A stretch of 64,000 nt of DNA from RPQJ01 sp963731105 (GCA_963731105.1 CAVSUM010000022.1:100355-164354); one strand, 5' to 3'; shown: positions 53,327-62,950, numbered from the stretch's first letter. The notes: generated by a model from the sequence alone, not told the origin. Program-made: numbers and translations.

Positions 53327-54259
53327 TCACCAGTTGATCTTCTTGCGGAAGCGGTAGCGGATCCAGATGGCCACCGCGTTCATGGCGAGCGTCATGCCGA
53401 GCAGGATCGCGCCCGCCGCCGCCGCGTTCGCCTGGAACGCCTGGTCCGGTCGCGATACCCAGTTGAACATCTGGATCGGCATCGCGGTGAACTCGCTCAT
53501 CAGCCACTCGAAATTCAGGAACGGGAACTCGCCGGTCACCGGCGACGGCGGCAGGAAGGCGATGAACGACAGCGCGCCGATCGTGATGATCGGCGCGGTT
53601 TCGCCGATGGCGCGGGACAGGCCGAGGATCAGGCCCGTGAGGATGCCGCCGGTCGAATACGGCAGCACGTGGTCCTTGGTGACTTCCCAGCGGGTCGCGC
53701 CCAGCCCGTAGGCCGCTTCGCGGATCGCCTTGGGCACGGCCCGCAGCGACTCACGCGTCGCCACGATCACGATCGGCAGGATCAGCAGCGCGAGCGTGAG
53801 CCCTGCCGTGAGCACGCTCTGGCCGAAATTGAACTGGTAGACGAACAGCCCGAGCGCGAGCAGGCCGTAGATGATCGACGGCACGCCCGCGAGGTTGGTC
53901 ACGTTGATCTCGATGATCCCGGTGAACCAGTTCTTCGGCGCGTACTCCTCGAGATAGATCGCGGCGGCCACGCCGACCGGCAGGGCCACCAGCGCGGTCA
54001 CGACCATGATCAGCATGGTGCCGACGGCCGCGGACAGGATGCCCGCGTTCGCGGCCTTGCGCGACGGGAACGACGTGAAGAAGTCCCAGCCGAAACGCGA
54101 GGAGCCGTCGCGCACCAGGTCGAAGAACAGGATCGCGAGGATCGCGAGGCAGCCGAACAGCAGCGCCATGCCGATCGCGATGAACACCTTGTCGAGCTGC
54201 TTGCGCAACGTCAGGCCCTTGCGGATCTCCTCGAGCGTCAGGTGAGGGGTCGCGGCCAT
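53327..54259 (-). CDS. pstA: PstA, phosphate ABC transporter permease
   Basis: 310 residues with about six helices. The EAA-like loop is REAAYGLGATRWEVTKDHVL, and VTNLAGVPSIIYGLLALGLF and LSRAIGETAPIITIGALSFI are PstA signatures. Start ATG 54259, one base after the pstC stop. It pairs with PstC to form the membrane pore. Confidence 0.96.
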   Translation of the reverse strand: MAATPHLTLEEIRKGLTLRKQLDKVFIAIGMALLFGCLAILAILFFDLVRDGSSRFGWDFFTSFPSRKAANAGILSAAVGTMLIMVVTALVALPVGVAAAIYLEEYAPKNWFTGIIEINVTNLAGVPSIIYGLLALGLFVYQFNFGQSVLTAGLTLALLILPIVIVATRESLRAVPKAIREAAYGLGATRWEVTKDHVLPYSTGGILTGLILGLSRAIGETAPIITIGALSFIAFLPPSPVTGEFPFLNFEWLMSEFTAMPIQMFNWVSRPDQAFQANAAAAGAILLGMTLAMNAVAIWIRYRFRKKINW

Positions 54260-54260
54260 G

Positions 54261-55187
54261 TCAGTAGGCCTCCCTGAACCTGCGAGTGAGGAAGAAGCCG
54301 ATCACGTTCAGCACCAGCGTCATCAGCATCAGCACCAGGCCGGCAGCGAAAATGCTCTGGTAGCCGATGCTGTCGTGCGGCAGGTCGCCGAGGCTCACCT
54401 GCACGATGTAGGCGGTGATGGTCGCCGCGGGCTCCGTCGGGTTGAAGGTGAGGTTCGCCATCATGCCGGCTGCGATCGCCACCACCATGGTCTCGCCCAC
54501 GGCGCGGGAGATGCCGAGGATGTACGCGGCCGCGAGGCCGGAGAACGCGCCCGGCACCACCACGCGCAGCGCCGTCTGCAACTTGGTGGCGCCCATCGCG
54601 TAGGAGCCCTCGCGCATGTACTTGGGCACGGCCCGCATGGCGTCCTCGCTGACCGAGGCCACGTAGGGGACGATCATCAGCCCGATCACCAGGCCCGCGC
54701 TCAGCATGTTGAAGCCGGGCAACTCGGGCCAGATCTTCTGCAGCAGTGGCGTGACCATCAGCAGCGCGAAGTAGCCGTACACGACGGTCGGAACGGCGCC
54801 CAGCAGCTCGAGCACCGGCTTCACCGACTCGCGCAACTGGTGCGGCGCGAACTCGGACAGGTAAATCGCGATGATCGTGCCGACCGGGATCGCCACCAGG
54901 ACCGCGACGCCGGTGACCGTGAGCGTGCCCGACACCAGCGGCAGGATGCCGTAGCGGGCGTCCGCGAACAGCGGCGTCCACATCGTGTCGGTGATGAAGT
55001 CCTTGATCGAGACGTGCTCGAAAAAGTAACTCGATTCGTAGAACAGGATGAACACGATCGCGATGGTGGTGAACACCGCGACGAGCCCCGCGCACATCAG
55101 GATCAGCTCGATGATGCGGTCACGCGTCTTGCGATAACGCAGCGACGCGAACGCGCCCTGCGACAACTGCGCCTTGCCTTGAGTCAT
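54261..55187 (-). CDS. pstC: PstC, phosphate ABC transporter permease
   Basis: 308 residues, about six helices. VYGYFALLMVTPLLQKIWPE, MRAVPKYMREGSYAMGATKL (coupling loop) and ISRAVGETMVVAIAAGMMAN are typical of PstC. Start ATG 55187 (MTQGKAQLSQGAFASLRYRK). It follows pstS after 145 bp that contain a strong hairpin. Confidence 0.96.
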   Translation of the reverse strand: MTQGKAQLSQGAFASLRYRKTRDRIIELILMCAGLVAVFTTIAIVFILFYESSYFFEHVSIKDFITDTMWTPLFADARYGILPLVSGTLTVTGVAVLVAIPVGTIIAIYLSEFAPHQLRESVKPVLELLGAVPTVVYGYFALLMVTPLLQKIWPELPGFNMLSAGLVIGLMIVPYVASVSEDAMRAVPKYMREGSYAMGATKLQTALRVVVPGAFSGLAAAYILGISRAVGETMVVAIAAGMMANLTFNPTEPAATITAYIVQVSLGDLPHDSIGYQSIFAAGLVLMLMTLVLNVIGFFLTRRFREAY

Positions 55188-55273
55188 GGGGTGATTCCCC
55201 TTCCCCTCGTGAGCGGCAGGTAGCTACTTTACCCGCGGCTGCACTTGATTTCGACCCCGCCCGACGGTGGCTC

Positions 55274-55302
55274 GGGGAGCGGGCCTCTGCGGCCCGCTCC
55301 CC
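55274..55302 (-). terminator. hairpin between pstS and pstC
   Basis: A perfect 12-bp stem GGGGAGCGGGCC/GGCCCGCTCCCC with a five-base loop, 31 bp after the pstS stop. No T-tract follows, so it more likely halts 3' exonucleases or partly terminates, which raises pstS over pstCAB message as in other binding-protein operons. Confidence 0.7.
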
Positions 55303-55332
55303 GCCGTCTTGATCAATCCAGCCGAAGTCCGG

Positions 55333-56341
55333 TCAGAGCTTGGCTTCCATCGACAGCAGCTGATCGATGGTGATGCCCACCTTGGGCACGCCACCGAACA
55401 CCGAGCCGAGCTTCTTGTTGTTGAAGTGCTGGAACGCGAGCTTGTAGGCGGCGTCGCGGCAGCGGCACGTAGCCCACCTCGGTGACCAGCGCGGCGCCCT
55501 GGGTCATCATGAACTGCACGAACTCGCGCACTTCCGGGCGGGCGGCCGACGACTCCTTGACGTAGACGAACAGCGGACGCGACAGCGGCTGGTAGGTGCC
55601 GTTGATCACGTTCTCGACGCTCGGCAGCACCGGACCCTTGCCGCCGTCGATCGCCACCGCGCGCAGCTTGTCCTTGTGCGCCGCGTAGTAGGCGAAGCCG
55701 AAGTAGCCGAGCGCCGACTTGTTGTTCTCGACGCCCTGCACCAGCGTGTTGTCGTCCTCGCTGGCGGTGAAGTCGCCACGGCTCGACTTCGACTTGCCCA
55801 TCACCGCCTCGGTGAAGTAGTCGAACGTGCCCGAGTCGGCGCCGGGGCCGAACAGCATCAGCTTCTCGGCCGGCCACTCGGCGCGCACCTGCTTCCACTG
55901 CGTGATGCGGCCCTGCGCGGCCGGTTCCCACATCTTCTTCAGGTCGGCAATGGTCATCGCATTGCCCTTGACCCAGTTGTTGTTCGGGTTGATGACGACC
56001 GTCAGCGCGTCGAAGGCCACCGGCAGCTCGATGTACTTGATGCCGTTCTTGCGGCAGAGCTCCATCTCCTCGGCGAGGATCGGCCGGGAGGCGTTCGACA
56101 TGTCGGTCTCGCCGCGGCAGAACTTCTTGAAGCCGCCGCCGGTGCCCGACATGCCCACGGTGACGCGGACCTTGCCGCGCTTGGAGATCTGGAACTCCTC
56201 GGCGAACGCCTCGGAGACCGGGAACACGGTGCTCGAGCCGTCGATCTTGATCGCGGCCTGCGCCTCGGCGCGGCCCGGCATCGCAACCGTCACGACGCCG
56301 ATCGCCAGCGCCGGGACCAGGACTTTCTGCCACAACTTCAT
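55333..56341 (-). CDS. pstS: PstS, phosphate-binding protein (one frameshift)
   Basis: Periplasmic phosphate receptor of the Pst importer. Signal peptide 1-28 (KLWQKVLVPALAIGVVTVAM, cleavage near AEA-QA). Phosphate-contact motifs: IKIDGSSTVFPVSEAFAEEF, VGMSGTGGGFKKFCRGETDM and FGPGADSGTFDYFTEAVMG. An inserted base near 55461 spoils the last 45 residues; removing it gives VPLPDAAYKLAFQHFNNKKL up to TGA 55333 and 335 residues. Start ATG 56341. A Pho box lies 74 bp upstream. Confidence 0.95.
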
Positions 56342-56414
56342 GGAGTTAACCCTCTGCAGGTGTACGTGGAGGTAAAGGTCGGAACCTGATGGCCGGGAAG
56401 TTTGCAGGTCGTCT

Positions 56415-56432
56415 GTGACAGCCGTGTTACAG
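56415..56432 (-). promoter_or_regulatory. Pho box upstream of pstS
   Basis: On the minus strand CTGTAAC ACGG CTGTCAC: two near-identical heptamers at the 11-base spacing of the PhoB site (consensus CTGTCAT repeats). It places pstSCAB-phoU under the PhoBR pair encoded at 61.6-63.6 kb. Confidence 0.87.
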
Positions 56433-56434
56433 GC

Positions 56435-56528
56435 ACCCCCTCTCCCGCCCTGCTGGGAGAGGGTTGGGGTTCGGCACTCCCTCTCCCGCCCCGCGGGAGA
56501 GGGTGGGGGTGAGGGCTGGGGTGAGGGC
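56435..56528. repeat. CCCTCTCCC-type palindromic repeat, two copies
   Basis: CCCTCTCCCGCCCTGCTGGG followed by AGAGGGTTGGGG, then CCCTCTCCCGCCCCGCGGGA and GAGGGTGGGGGTGAGGG. Two hairpin units separated by about 14 bases fill the gap between the Pho box and dapE. Same family as 59966-60075. Confidence 0.8.
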
Positions 56529-56625
56529 CGCAACCTTGCCGCGACGCCCCCGCTCCGCTATACACGCCGGGCCGATTTCCGACCAGCCGCGCTCCGCCGG
56601 GTTACCCTGCGAAAGTTACAACTTC

Positions 56626-57762
56626 ATGTCACCGACCCTCGAACTCACCGCCGAACTCGTCCGCCGTCCCTCGATCTGCCCCGACGACCAGGGTTGCCTG
56701 GACGTCATCGGTGCGCGGCTCGCGGCGCTCGGCTTCCGTTGTGAGCGCCTGCCGTACCCGCCCGTGGACAACCTCTGGGCGACCCACGGCAGCGGCCGGC
56801 CCCTGCTCTGCTTTGCCGGTCACACCGACGTCGTCCCCACCGGGCCGCGCGAGGACTGGCACACCGACCCCTTCGAGCCGGTGGTCAAGGACGGCCTGTT
56901 GTACGGCCGCGGTGCCGCGGACATGAAAAGCGGCTTGGCCGCCATGGTGACCGCCGCCGAGCGTTTCCTCGCCGGCCACCCGCACCACCCGGGCACGCTG
57001 GCGTTCCTGCTGACCAGCGACGAGGAAGGGGCGGCCGTCGACGGCACGCGCCGCGTCATGCAGGTGCTCGAAGCCCGCGGCGACAAGATCGACTGGTGCG
57101 TGGTCGGCGAGCCGACCAGCCACGAGTCGTTGGGCGACACGATCAAGATCGGGCGGCGCGGCTCGCTGTCGGGCCGGCTCACGGTGCATGGCGTGCAGGG
57201 CCACATCGCGTACCCGCACCTGGCCGACAATCCGGTGCACGCGTTCGCGCCGGCGCTGGCCGAGCTGGTGGCCCGGCACTGGGATGCCGGCAATGCGCAC
57301 TTCCAGCCGACCAGCTTCCAGGTCGCCAACATCGCGGCCGGTACCGGGGCGCCGAACGTGATTCCCGGCGAGCTCAAGGTGCGGTTCAACCTCCGGTTCT
57401 CGACGGAACAGACCGTGGAGTCGCTGCAACGGGCCGTGCTCGAGATCCTCGACCGCCACCGCGTGCAGTACTCGATCGACTGGATCATCGCCGGCCTGCC
57501 CTTCCTGACCACGCCGGGCGTGCTGACCGAGGCGGTGTCCGCGGCCGTGCACGAGGTCACCGGCCACCGGCCCGCCTTCTCGACGACCGGCGGCACTTCC
57601 GATGGCCGGTTCATCGCCCCCACCGGCGCCCAGGTCGTGGAACTCGGCGTCGGCAACGCGACGATTCACAAAGTGAACGAGTGCGCCCGCGTCAGCGACA
57701 TCGAGCAGCTGTCGGTGGTGTATGAGAGGGTGATGGAGAAGCTGCTGGCGGAGAGGGGGTAA
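56626..57762 (+). CDS. dapE: succinyl-diaminopimelate desuccinylase DapE
   Basis: Dizinc M20 hydrolase of the lysine/diaminopimelate pathway. 378 residues from ATG 56626. Zinc ligands: FAGHTDVVPTGPREDW (His), GRGAADMKSGLAAMV (bridging Asp), TSDEEGAAVDGTRRVM (catalytic Glu-Glu) and a late His in ATIHKVNECARVSDIEQL. The dimerisation domain holds RRGSLSGRLTVHGVQGHIAY. It lies alone on the plus strand between phosphate genes and has only a weak ribosome site. Other lysine genes are at 37-40.7 kb. Confidence 0.95.
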   Translation: MSPTLELTAELVRRPSICPDDQGCLDVIGARLAALGFRCERLPYPPVDNLWATHGSGRPLLCFAGHTDVVPTGPREDWHTDPFEPVVKDGLLYGRGAADMKSGLAAMVTAAERFLAGHPHHPGTLAFLLTSDEEGAAVDGTRRVMQVLEARGDKIDWCVVGEPTSHESLGDTIKIGRRGSLSGRLTVHGVQGHIAYPHLADNPVHAFAPALAELVARHWDAGNAHFQPTSFQVANIAAGTGAPNVIPGELKVRFNLRFSTEQTVESLQRAVLEILDRHRVQYSIDWIIAGLPFLTTPGVLTEAVSAAVHEVTGHRPAFSTTGGTSDGRFIAPTGAQVVELGVGNATIHKVNECARVSDIEQLSVVYERVMEKLLAERG

Positions 57763-57765
57763 TGA

Positions 57766-57842
57766 CTAGGGGGTAGGGGGTAGTGTCGGAAATCAAGACG
57801 GGCCGGCATTGTCGGCCCGCTTCTTCACTACCCCCTACCCCC
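57766..57842. repeat. heptamer inverted repeat enclosing a hairpin (element D)
   Basis: Left arm CTAGGGGGTAGGGGGTAGT (57766-57784), right arm ACTACCCCCTACCCCCT (57827-57842). Between them ACGGGCCGGCATTGTCGGCC with CGC (57798-57820) folds into a small GC hairpin with flanking pyrimidines, a plausible bidirectional terminator for dapE and dsbB. Same plan as element B. Confidence 0.83.
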
Positions 57843-57845
57843 TGA

Positions 57846-58361
57846 TCACGACCCCCTTCTTCCGAGCCAGTTCACCGCCAGCCCCCACGTCCCGACCACG
57901 GCCAGCGAGATCAGCACCCACGTCGGCATGTAGAGACCGAGGAACGTCCAGTCGACCTTGGCGCACTCGCCGGAGCCAGACAGCACTTTGGCGAGCACCT
58001 CGTGCAGCGGCAGCACTGCCATCATGTAATCCAGGCTGGCGCCGCACTCGGCCACCGCGCCGGGCGGCTGGTTGATGATCCAGATCTGGCGGGCGGCCAC
58101 CGCGATGCCGGCGACCGCCACCAGGTCGATGAGCGCGCCGTAGATGCGGGCCCCGCGGTCGCCCGGATTCTGCAGCCAGGCGAGCAGGAATAGCACGCCC
58201 ACGCCGATCACCGCGACGCGCTGCAAGATGCAGAGCGGGCACGGCTCGAGGCCGAGGCCGTACTGGGCGTACAGCGCGTAGCCGATGAGACCGAGGCAGG
58301 CGAACATGCCGAGCAGGTTGCCCGTGCGGCGCTTGATCCAGCCTGTCATGTGGTGCTGCAT
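57846..58361 (-). CDS. dsbB: DsbB, disulfide-bond oxidoreductase
   Basis: Inner-membrane protein that reoxidises DsbA and passes electrons to quinone. 171 residues, four helices. The cysteine pairs are Cys41/Cys44 (LEPCPLCILQR) and Cys106/Cys133 (AECGASL...GECAKVDW), matching the known enzyme. I choose ATG 58361 (MQHHMTGWIK), nine bases after the phoU stop with GAGG in front; this also places CPLC at 41-44. It seems co-transcribed with the two phoU copies. Confidence 0.93.
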   Translation of the reverse strand: MQHHMTGWIKRRTGNLLGMFACLGLIGYALYAQYGLGLEPCPLCILQRVAVIGVGVLFLLAWLQNPGDRGARIYGALIDLVAVAGIAVAARQIWIINQPPGAVAECGASLDYMMAVLPLHEVLAKVLSGSGECAKVDWTFLGLYMPTWVLISLAVVGTWGLAVNWLGRRGS

Positions 58362-58369
58362 GTCCGGCC

Positions 58370-59113
58370 TCAGGTAGCCGTGCCCGAGCGCTGGGCGCGC
58401 GCGGCCTGCAGTTGCTGCTCCACGTCCTCGATCGCCACGTGGCGCACGTCCTTGCCGAGCACCATGTAGATCACGTACTCGCAGATGTTCTTGGCGTGGT
58501 CGCCGATGCGCTCGAGCGCACGCGCCACCCACATCACGTCGATGGCGCGCCGGATCGAGCGCGGGTCTTCCATCATGAACGTGATGCACTGGCGCTGGAT
58601 GGCGTCGTACTCCTCGTCCACGACACGGTCCCGGCGCGCGACGGCGAGCGCCGCCTCGGGGTCCATGCGCGCGAACGCGTCGAGCGCGCCGTGCACCATG
58701 TCGGCCACCGAATCGCCGAGGTGCTTGATCTCGCGGTAACGATCCGCGGGACGCTCCACGCCCGCGAGGCGCGCCGCGATGTTGCCGAGCTTCTCGGTCT
58801 CGTCGCCGATGCGCTCGAGGTCGGTGATGGTCTTGATCACGGCCACGATCAGCCGCAGGTCCGAGGCGGTCGGGCTGCGCGTCGCCAGGATGCGACTGCA
58901 GTCGTCGTCGATGGACACCTCCATCGCGTTGACCCGGTGGTCGAGGCTCGCCACCTGCTCGCCCAGCCGGCTGTCGCCTTCGTACAGGGCCTTGACCCCG
59001 TTCTGCAACTGCTGCTCGACCATGCCGCCCATCTGCAGGACGCCGGCACGGAGGCCTTCGAGCTCGGCGTTGTACCGGCTCAGGATGTGGTGGGAGAGAT
59101 CAGACGTTTCCAT
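58370..59113 (-). CDS. PhoU-family protein, tandem copy 2
   Basis: 247 residues: METSDLSHHILSRYNAELEG, then two PhoU repeats with KTITDLERIGDETEKLGNIA and MWVARALERIGDHAKNICEY. Very close to the next gene upstream (phoU copy 3): long runs such as MMEDPRSIRRAIDVMWVARA are identical, also in the DNA. It differs clearly from the pst-linked PhoU. Start ATG 59113. It may modulate PhoR or another transporter; the reason for the duplication is unknown. Confidence 0.92.
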   Translation of the reverse strand: METSDLSHHILSRYNAELEGLRAGVLQMGGMVEQQLQNGVKALYEGDSRLGEQVASLDHRVNAMEVSIDDDCSRILATRSPTASDLRLIVAVIKTITDLERIGDETEKLGNIAARLAGVERPADRYREIKHLGDSVADMVHGALDAFARMDPEAALAVARRDRVVDEEYDAIQRQCITFMMEDPRSIRRAIDVMWVARALERIGDHAKNICEYVIYMVLGKDVRHVAIEDVEQQLQAARAQRSGTAT

Positions 59114-59189
59114 GCGGGCCTCCAGCGATCGCGGCGGTATACAGGAGCGCCGCGCCGGGATCAAGGAAGTCCGCAGCTTTACCCAGCGC

Positions 59190-59951
59190 TCAGCCCGACG
59201 CGGCGCCCTCGGCCCGGGCGCGGGCCCGGCTGGCATGCGCATCCGCCAGCGTGTGCTCGACGTCCTCGATCGAGCGGTGGCGGATGTCCTTGCCGAGCAC
59301 CAGGTAGACGACGTATTCGCAGATGTTCTTGGCGTGGTCGCCGATACGCTCGAGGGCGCGCGCCACCCACATCACGTCTATGGCGCGGCGGATCGAGCGC
59401 GGGTCTTCCATCATGAACGTGATGCACTGGCGCTGGATGGCGTCGTATTCCTCGTCCACGATGCGGTCGCGGCGTGCGACCGCCAGTGCGGCATCGGTGT
59501 CGAGCCGGGCGAAGGCATCGAGCGCGCCGTGCACCATGTCGGCCACCAGTCCGCCGAGGTGCTTGATTTCCCGGTAGCGGTCGGCCGGACGTTCGATGGT
59601 CGCGAGCCGCGTGGCGATGTTGCCGAGCTTCTCGGCCTCGTCGCCGATGCGCTCGAGGTCGGTGATGGTCTTGATCACCGTGACGATCAGGCGCAGGTCG
59701 GAGGCGGTGGGATTGCGCGTGGCGAGGATCCGGCTGCAATCCTCGTCGATCGCGACTTCCTGGGCGTTGACCCGGTAATCGAGCCGGGCGACCTCCTCGC
59801 CGAGACGGCTGTCACCCGAGTAGAGGGCCCGGATACCGTCCTGCAACTGCTGCTCGACGAGCCCGCCCATCTGCAGCACGTCCGAGCGCAGCCCCTCGAG
59901 GTCCTCGTTGAAGCGGCTCAGGATGTGGTGCGAGAGGTCGGTCGTGTCCAT
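59190..59951 (-). CDS. PhoU-family protein, tandem copy 3
   Basis: 253 residues starting MDTTDLSHHILSRFNEDLEG at ATG 59951 after AGGAG. The two PhoU repeats carry KTITDLERIGDEAEKLGNIA and ALERIGDHAKNICEYVVYLV. Divergence from copy 2 is mostly in the N-terminal 100 residues and the tail (SRARARAEGAASG). It lies downstream of the porin and phoBR on the same strand, 140 bp after the porin across a repeat. Confidence 0.92.
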   Translation of the reverse strand: MDTTDLSHHILSRFNEDLEGLRSDVLQMGGLVEQQLQDGIRALYSGDSRLGEEVARLDYRVNAQEVAIDEDCSRILATRNPTASDLRLIVTVIKTITDLERIGDEAEKLGNIATRLATIERPADRYREIKHLGGLVADMVHGALDAFARLDTDAALAVARRDRIVDEEYDAIQRQCITFMMEDPRSIRRAIDVMWVARALERIGDHAKNICEYVVYLVLGKDIRHRSIEDVEHTLADAHASRARARAEGAASG

Positions 59952-59965
59952 GCGTGCTCCTGGAG

Positions 59966-60075
59966 ACCCTCACCCCAACCCTCTCCCGCAAGCGGGAGAG
60001 GGAGGGAGACAGGAACCCTCACCCCTACCCTCTCCCGCAAGGCGGGAGAGGGTGGCCGGAAGGCCGGGTGAGGGT
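59966..60075. repeat. CCCTCTCCC-type palindromic repeat, two copies
   Basis: Two units: ACCCTCACCCCAACCCTCTC, CCGCAAGCGGGAGAGGG, and a second at 60015-60053 with CCCTCTCCCGCAAGGCGGGA, GAGGG, then GGCCGGAAGGCCGGGTGAGG. Each forms a hairpin CCCTCTCCCGC/GCGGGAGAGGG. They sit between the porin stop and phoU copy 3, where they may end the porin message. Confidence 0.85.
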
Positions 60076-60091
60076 CTGACTCGCAGCGCGA

Positions 60092-61511
60092 TCAGAACTT
60101 GTAGTTCACGTCGAGCTGCAGCCGGTTGTAGTCGAGCTCGTACTCCGGGATGCTGCCGCCGCACTGACGGTTGTTCGGCGCGTTGCCGGTGCCGCAGACG
60201 GTCCGCGTGTTGATGAACAACGTCCCGTTCAGCGTGACGTTCTTCACCGGCGCATAGCCGGCCTTGAGCACCCAACCCTCGGCGTCGGTCACGCCGTCGC
60301 CGAAGTCCGAGTCGATCAACTGCGCAAACAGCGCGTCCTTGTCGATGGACTGGTAGAACAGGCCCGCCTCCCAGGTCTTGGCGTTGCTCGCCTTGCCGAG
60401 CGTCACGCCGATGCCATAGGCGGTGTCGGCGTCCACGTCGGAGGCCATGTTCTGCGCATAGTCGGCCCAGATCGTGAACGGATACTTGCCCAGCGTCAGG
60501 CCCATCTCGCCGCTCAGCACGGCGACGTTGTAGTCGTACTGCAGCACCTGGGTCGTGGTGGTGCCGATCGTCTCGCCGATGGTGCTGTTGCCGAACGCAT
60601 TGCCCGAGTAGAACGGGTTGCTGTACTGGCCGCCGCCGAGGTCGTAGTAATGCGCGGCCACCCTGGTCTCGCCGCCGAACAGCGCAAACTTCGCGCCGAG
60701 CTGCGCGCCGAGCATGATCGTGTCGGCGTTCTGGCCCGTCGGGCTGGCATTGAACCGCTCTTCGAGCCACCAGCCGTAGCCGCTGCCGAACAGCATGCCG
60801 CGGTCGAAGGCGACGGCGACGCCTTCGGGGTTCACGTCGCCGTCGAAGAACAGGCTCTGGCCCGGCCGCCAGAACGGCTGCTTGACCTTGCCCAGCGTCA
60901 GGTTGGCACCCTGCATGAACGCCCAGTCGGCATAGGCGAGGTCCACGCCGATGCCCTTGCGGGTGTTCTCGCCGCCGAGCGTCTGGTTCGAGGAGCGCGG
61001 GTCGTCGCCACCGGTGGCCAGCTGGAAGACGACCTTCGAGTTGTCGGTCACCTTCGCGTCGAAGCCAACACGGGCCCGGATGCGCGCGCGGTTACGGTCG
61101 GCCGCATCGTCCACGACGCCGGCAGACACCACGCGTTCCTGCTGGAAGTGCTCGCTGCGCGCACGCAGGTCGCCCTTGAACTTGATCTTGGTCGCCCAGT
61201 CGGCGCCCTTCACCTTGCCGATCTCGGTCGGCCGCCACCGCGCCTTCCTCGCGCAACTCCTTGGTCTGCGACTTCAGGTAGTCGATCTCGGCCTCGCGGC
61301 GATCGACGACGGACTTGAGCTGCTCGTTTTCGCTCTGCAGCTGCGTGTTCGAGGTCTCGAGCTTGTTCAGGCGCTCGGCCAGTGCCTTCATCTGCGCCTC
61401 GATGGCCTGCACGTCGGCCTTGGTGGCGCTTCCCTTCGCCTGGGCGAAGGCCTGGGGCGCGGCAAGCGCCAGGGTGGCAGCGACCGCGGTCGCAAGCACG
61501 GTGTTTCTCAC
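60092..61511 (-). CDS. putative outer-membrane porin of the phosphate cluster (one frameshift)
   Basis: About 472 residues from GTG 61511 (MRNTVLATAVAATLALAAPQ) with GAGGGG upstream. Signal peptide to AFAQA; a coiled coil at about 25-75 (EAQMKALAERLNKLETSNTQ), then a barrel rich in aromatic strands (KIKFKGDLRARSEHFQQERV, RARIRARVGFDAKVTDNSKV) with the terminal Phe of LDVNYKF as the C-terminal residue, the outer-membrane targeting signal. One base inserted near 61226 is removed to join GAVAA to TEIGKVKGADW. Position between phoR and phoU suggests phosphate or polyphosphate passage, by inference. A CTGTAAC half-site lies upstream at about 61606. Confidence 0.8.
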
Positions 61512-61619
61512 GGTAGTCCCCTCACGATGGTGGTAACTCAACGACAAGGCCTCGCACGGTCGCGCCGTGCGCGTAATCCTTGGGACGGCTTTGTACGCCG
61601 CCAGTGTTACAGTGAGGTT

Positions 61620-62928
61620 TCAGCGCTCGTGGTGATTACGCGACACCACTCGCTCGGGTGGAAAATGACAGGAAAAAGTACTGCCCTGTCCCTCGACGCT
61701 CTGCACGTCGAGCCGGCCGCCATGACGCTGTAACGCGTGCTTCACGATCGCCAGCCCGAGCCCAGAGCCGCCCATCTTGCGAGAGCGGCCGGCATCGACC
61801 CGGTAGAAGCGCTCCGTCAACCGTGGCAGGTGCTCGGCTGGGATGCCGACGCCGGTATCGCGCACCTCGACGTGGCCACCCGCCGGGTCCGTCCACCAGC
61901 GGATATCGACGCGGCCAGTTTCCGGCGTGTACTTCACCGCGTTCGACACGAGGTTCGAGAAGATCGAGTGCAGCTCCGTTTCCGAGCCGAGCAGCAGCGC
62001 GTCGCTGTCGAGGTGCAGCTCGACCGAGGACGGATGCTCGGGCCGCGCCAGCGCGTCCTTGCGGATCAGGGCCAGCATGCCCGCCCACGTCCACCGGCGC
62101 CAGCTCCGCCGCACCGCCCTGCGCCTCGAGCCGCGAGAGCTCGAGCAGGTCCTGCACGATGCCACGCATGCGGTCGGACTGGCGGCGCATCTCCTGCACC
62201 GGCTGCTGCCAGGCCGGATCCAGGCCCGGCTCGTCCGCCAGCGCGTCCAGGTAACCGCCGATCACCGTGAGCGGCGAGCGCAGCTCGTGCGACGCGTTGG
62301 CGACGAAGTCCTTGCGCATCGATTCGAGGCGCGCCTCGCTGGTGACGTCGCGGATGATCAGCAGTTGCTGGCCGGTGTCGCTGGCCGTCACGAGACGGAA
62401 CAGCAGCCAGCGATCGCCTTGCTTCGGCAGGTGGATGCGCGGCGGCGCCATCGCGCCCCGTTTGTCGAGGTACTCGACGAAATCGGGATTCCGCACCAGG
62501 TTGTCGATGCGAATGCCGTAGTCGACCTTGCGCCGCAGGTCGAGCCAGTGACCCGCCGTGCGGTTGAACCAGAGAATCTCGCGGTTCGGGCCGAGCAGCA
62601 CGGCGCCGTCCGGCATGGCCGAGGTCATGCGCCGGAACTCGCGCAGCAGCGACGTGACGCGACGCTTGTGGAACACCTTGCGCCGATAGAGGCGATGGGT
62701 GATCGCCAGCACCTCGCCCCACAGGCCGTCCATGTTGGGCGGCGTCTCCTCGGAGCGGTAGCGCAACCAGTGCTCGAACCGGATCAGGTTGCGAACGTGA
62801 TACGCGACGATGATGGCCAGCGTGACGGCCACGAACAGCAGTGCGAGATCCAGCAAGGCACCGACGGCCGCGGCTGCGAGCAGCGCACCGATGATCCACG
62901 CGATGTGTTGCCAGGCGGGCTTCGACAC
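61620..62928 (-). CDS. phoR: PhoR, phosphate-regulon sensor histidine kinase (one frameshift)
   Basis: 435 residues from GTG 62928. Two N-terminal helices (IAWIIGALLAAAAVGALLDL, LLFVAVTLAIIVAYHV), a PAS domain (DGAVLLGPNREILWFNRTAG), HisKA with phospho-His in VANASHELRSPLTVIGGYLD and an ATPase domain (IFSNLVSNAVKYTPETG, KMGGSGLGLAIVKHALQRHG). One base inserted near 62087 separates HisKA from the ATPase; its removal gives APVDVAGMLALIRKDAL. Ends at TGA 61620. phoB lies 22 bp upstream. Confidence 0.95.
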
Positions 62929-62950
62929 GTCGTGCCGTCCTGGCCTTCGG

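Noticed and set aside
58370..59951. Tandem phoU copies as a simple assembly duplication
   Set aside because: The copies differ at many positions, particularly in the first 100 residues and the C-terminal tail, and have different spacers, so they are distinct genes.
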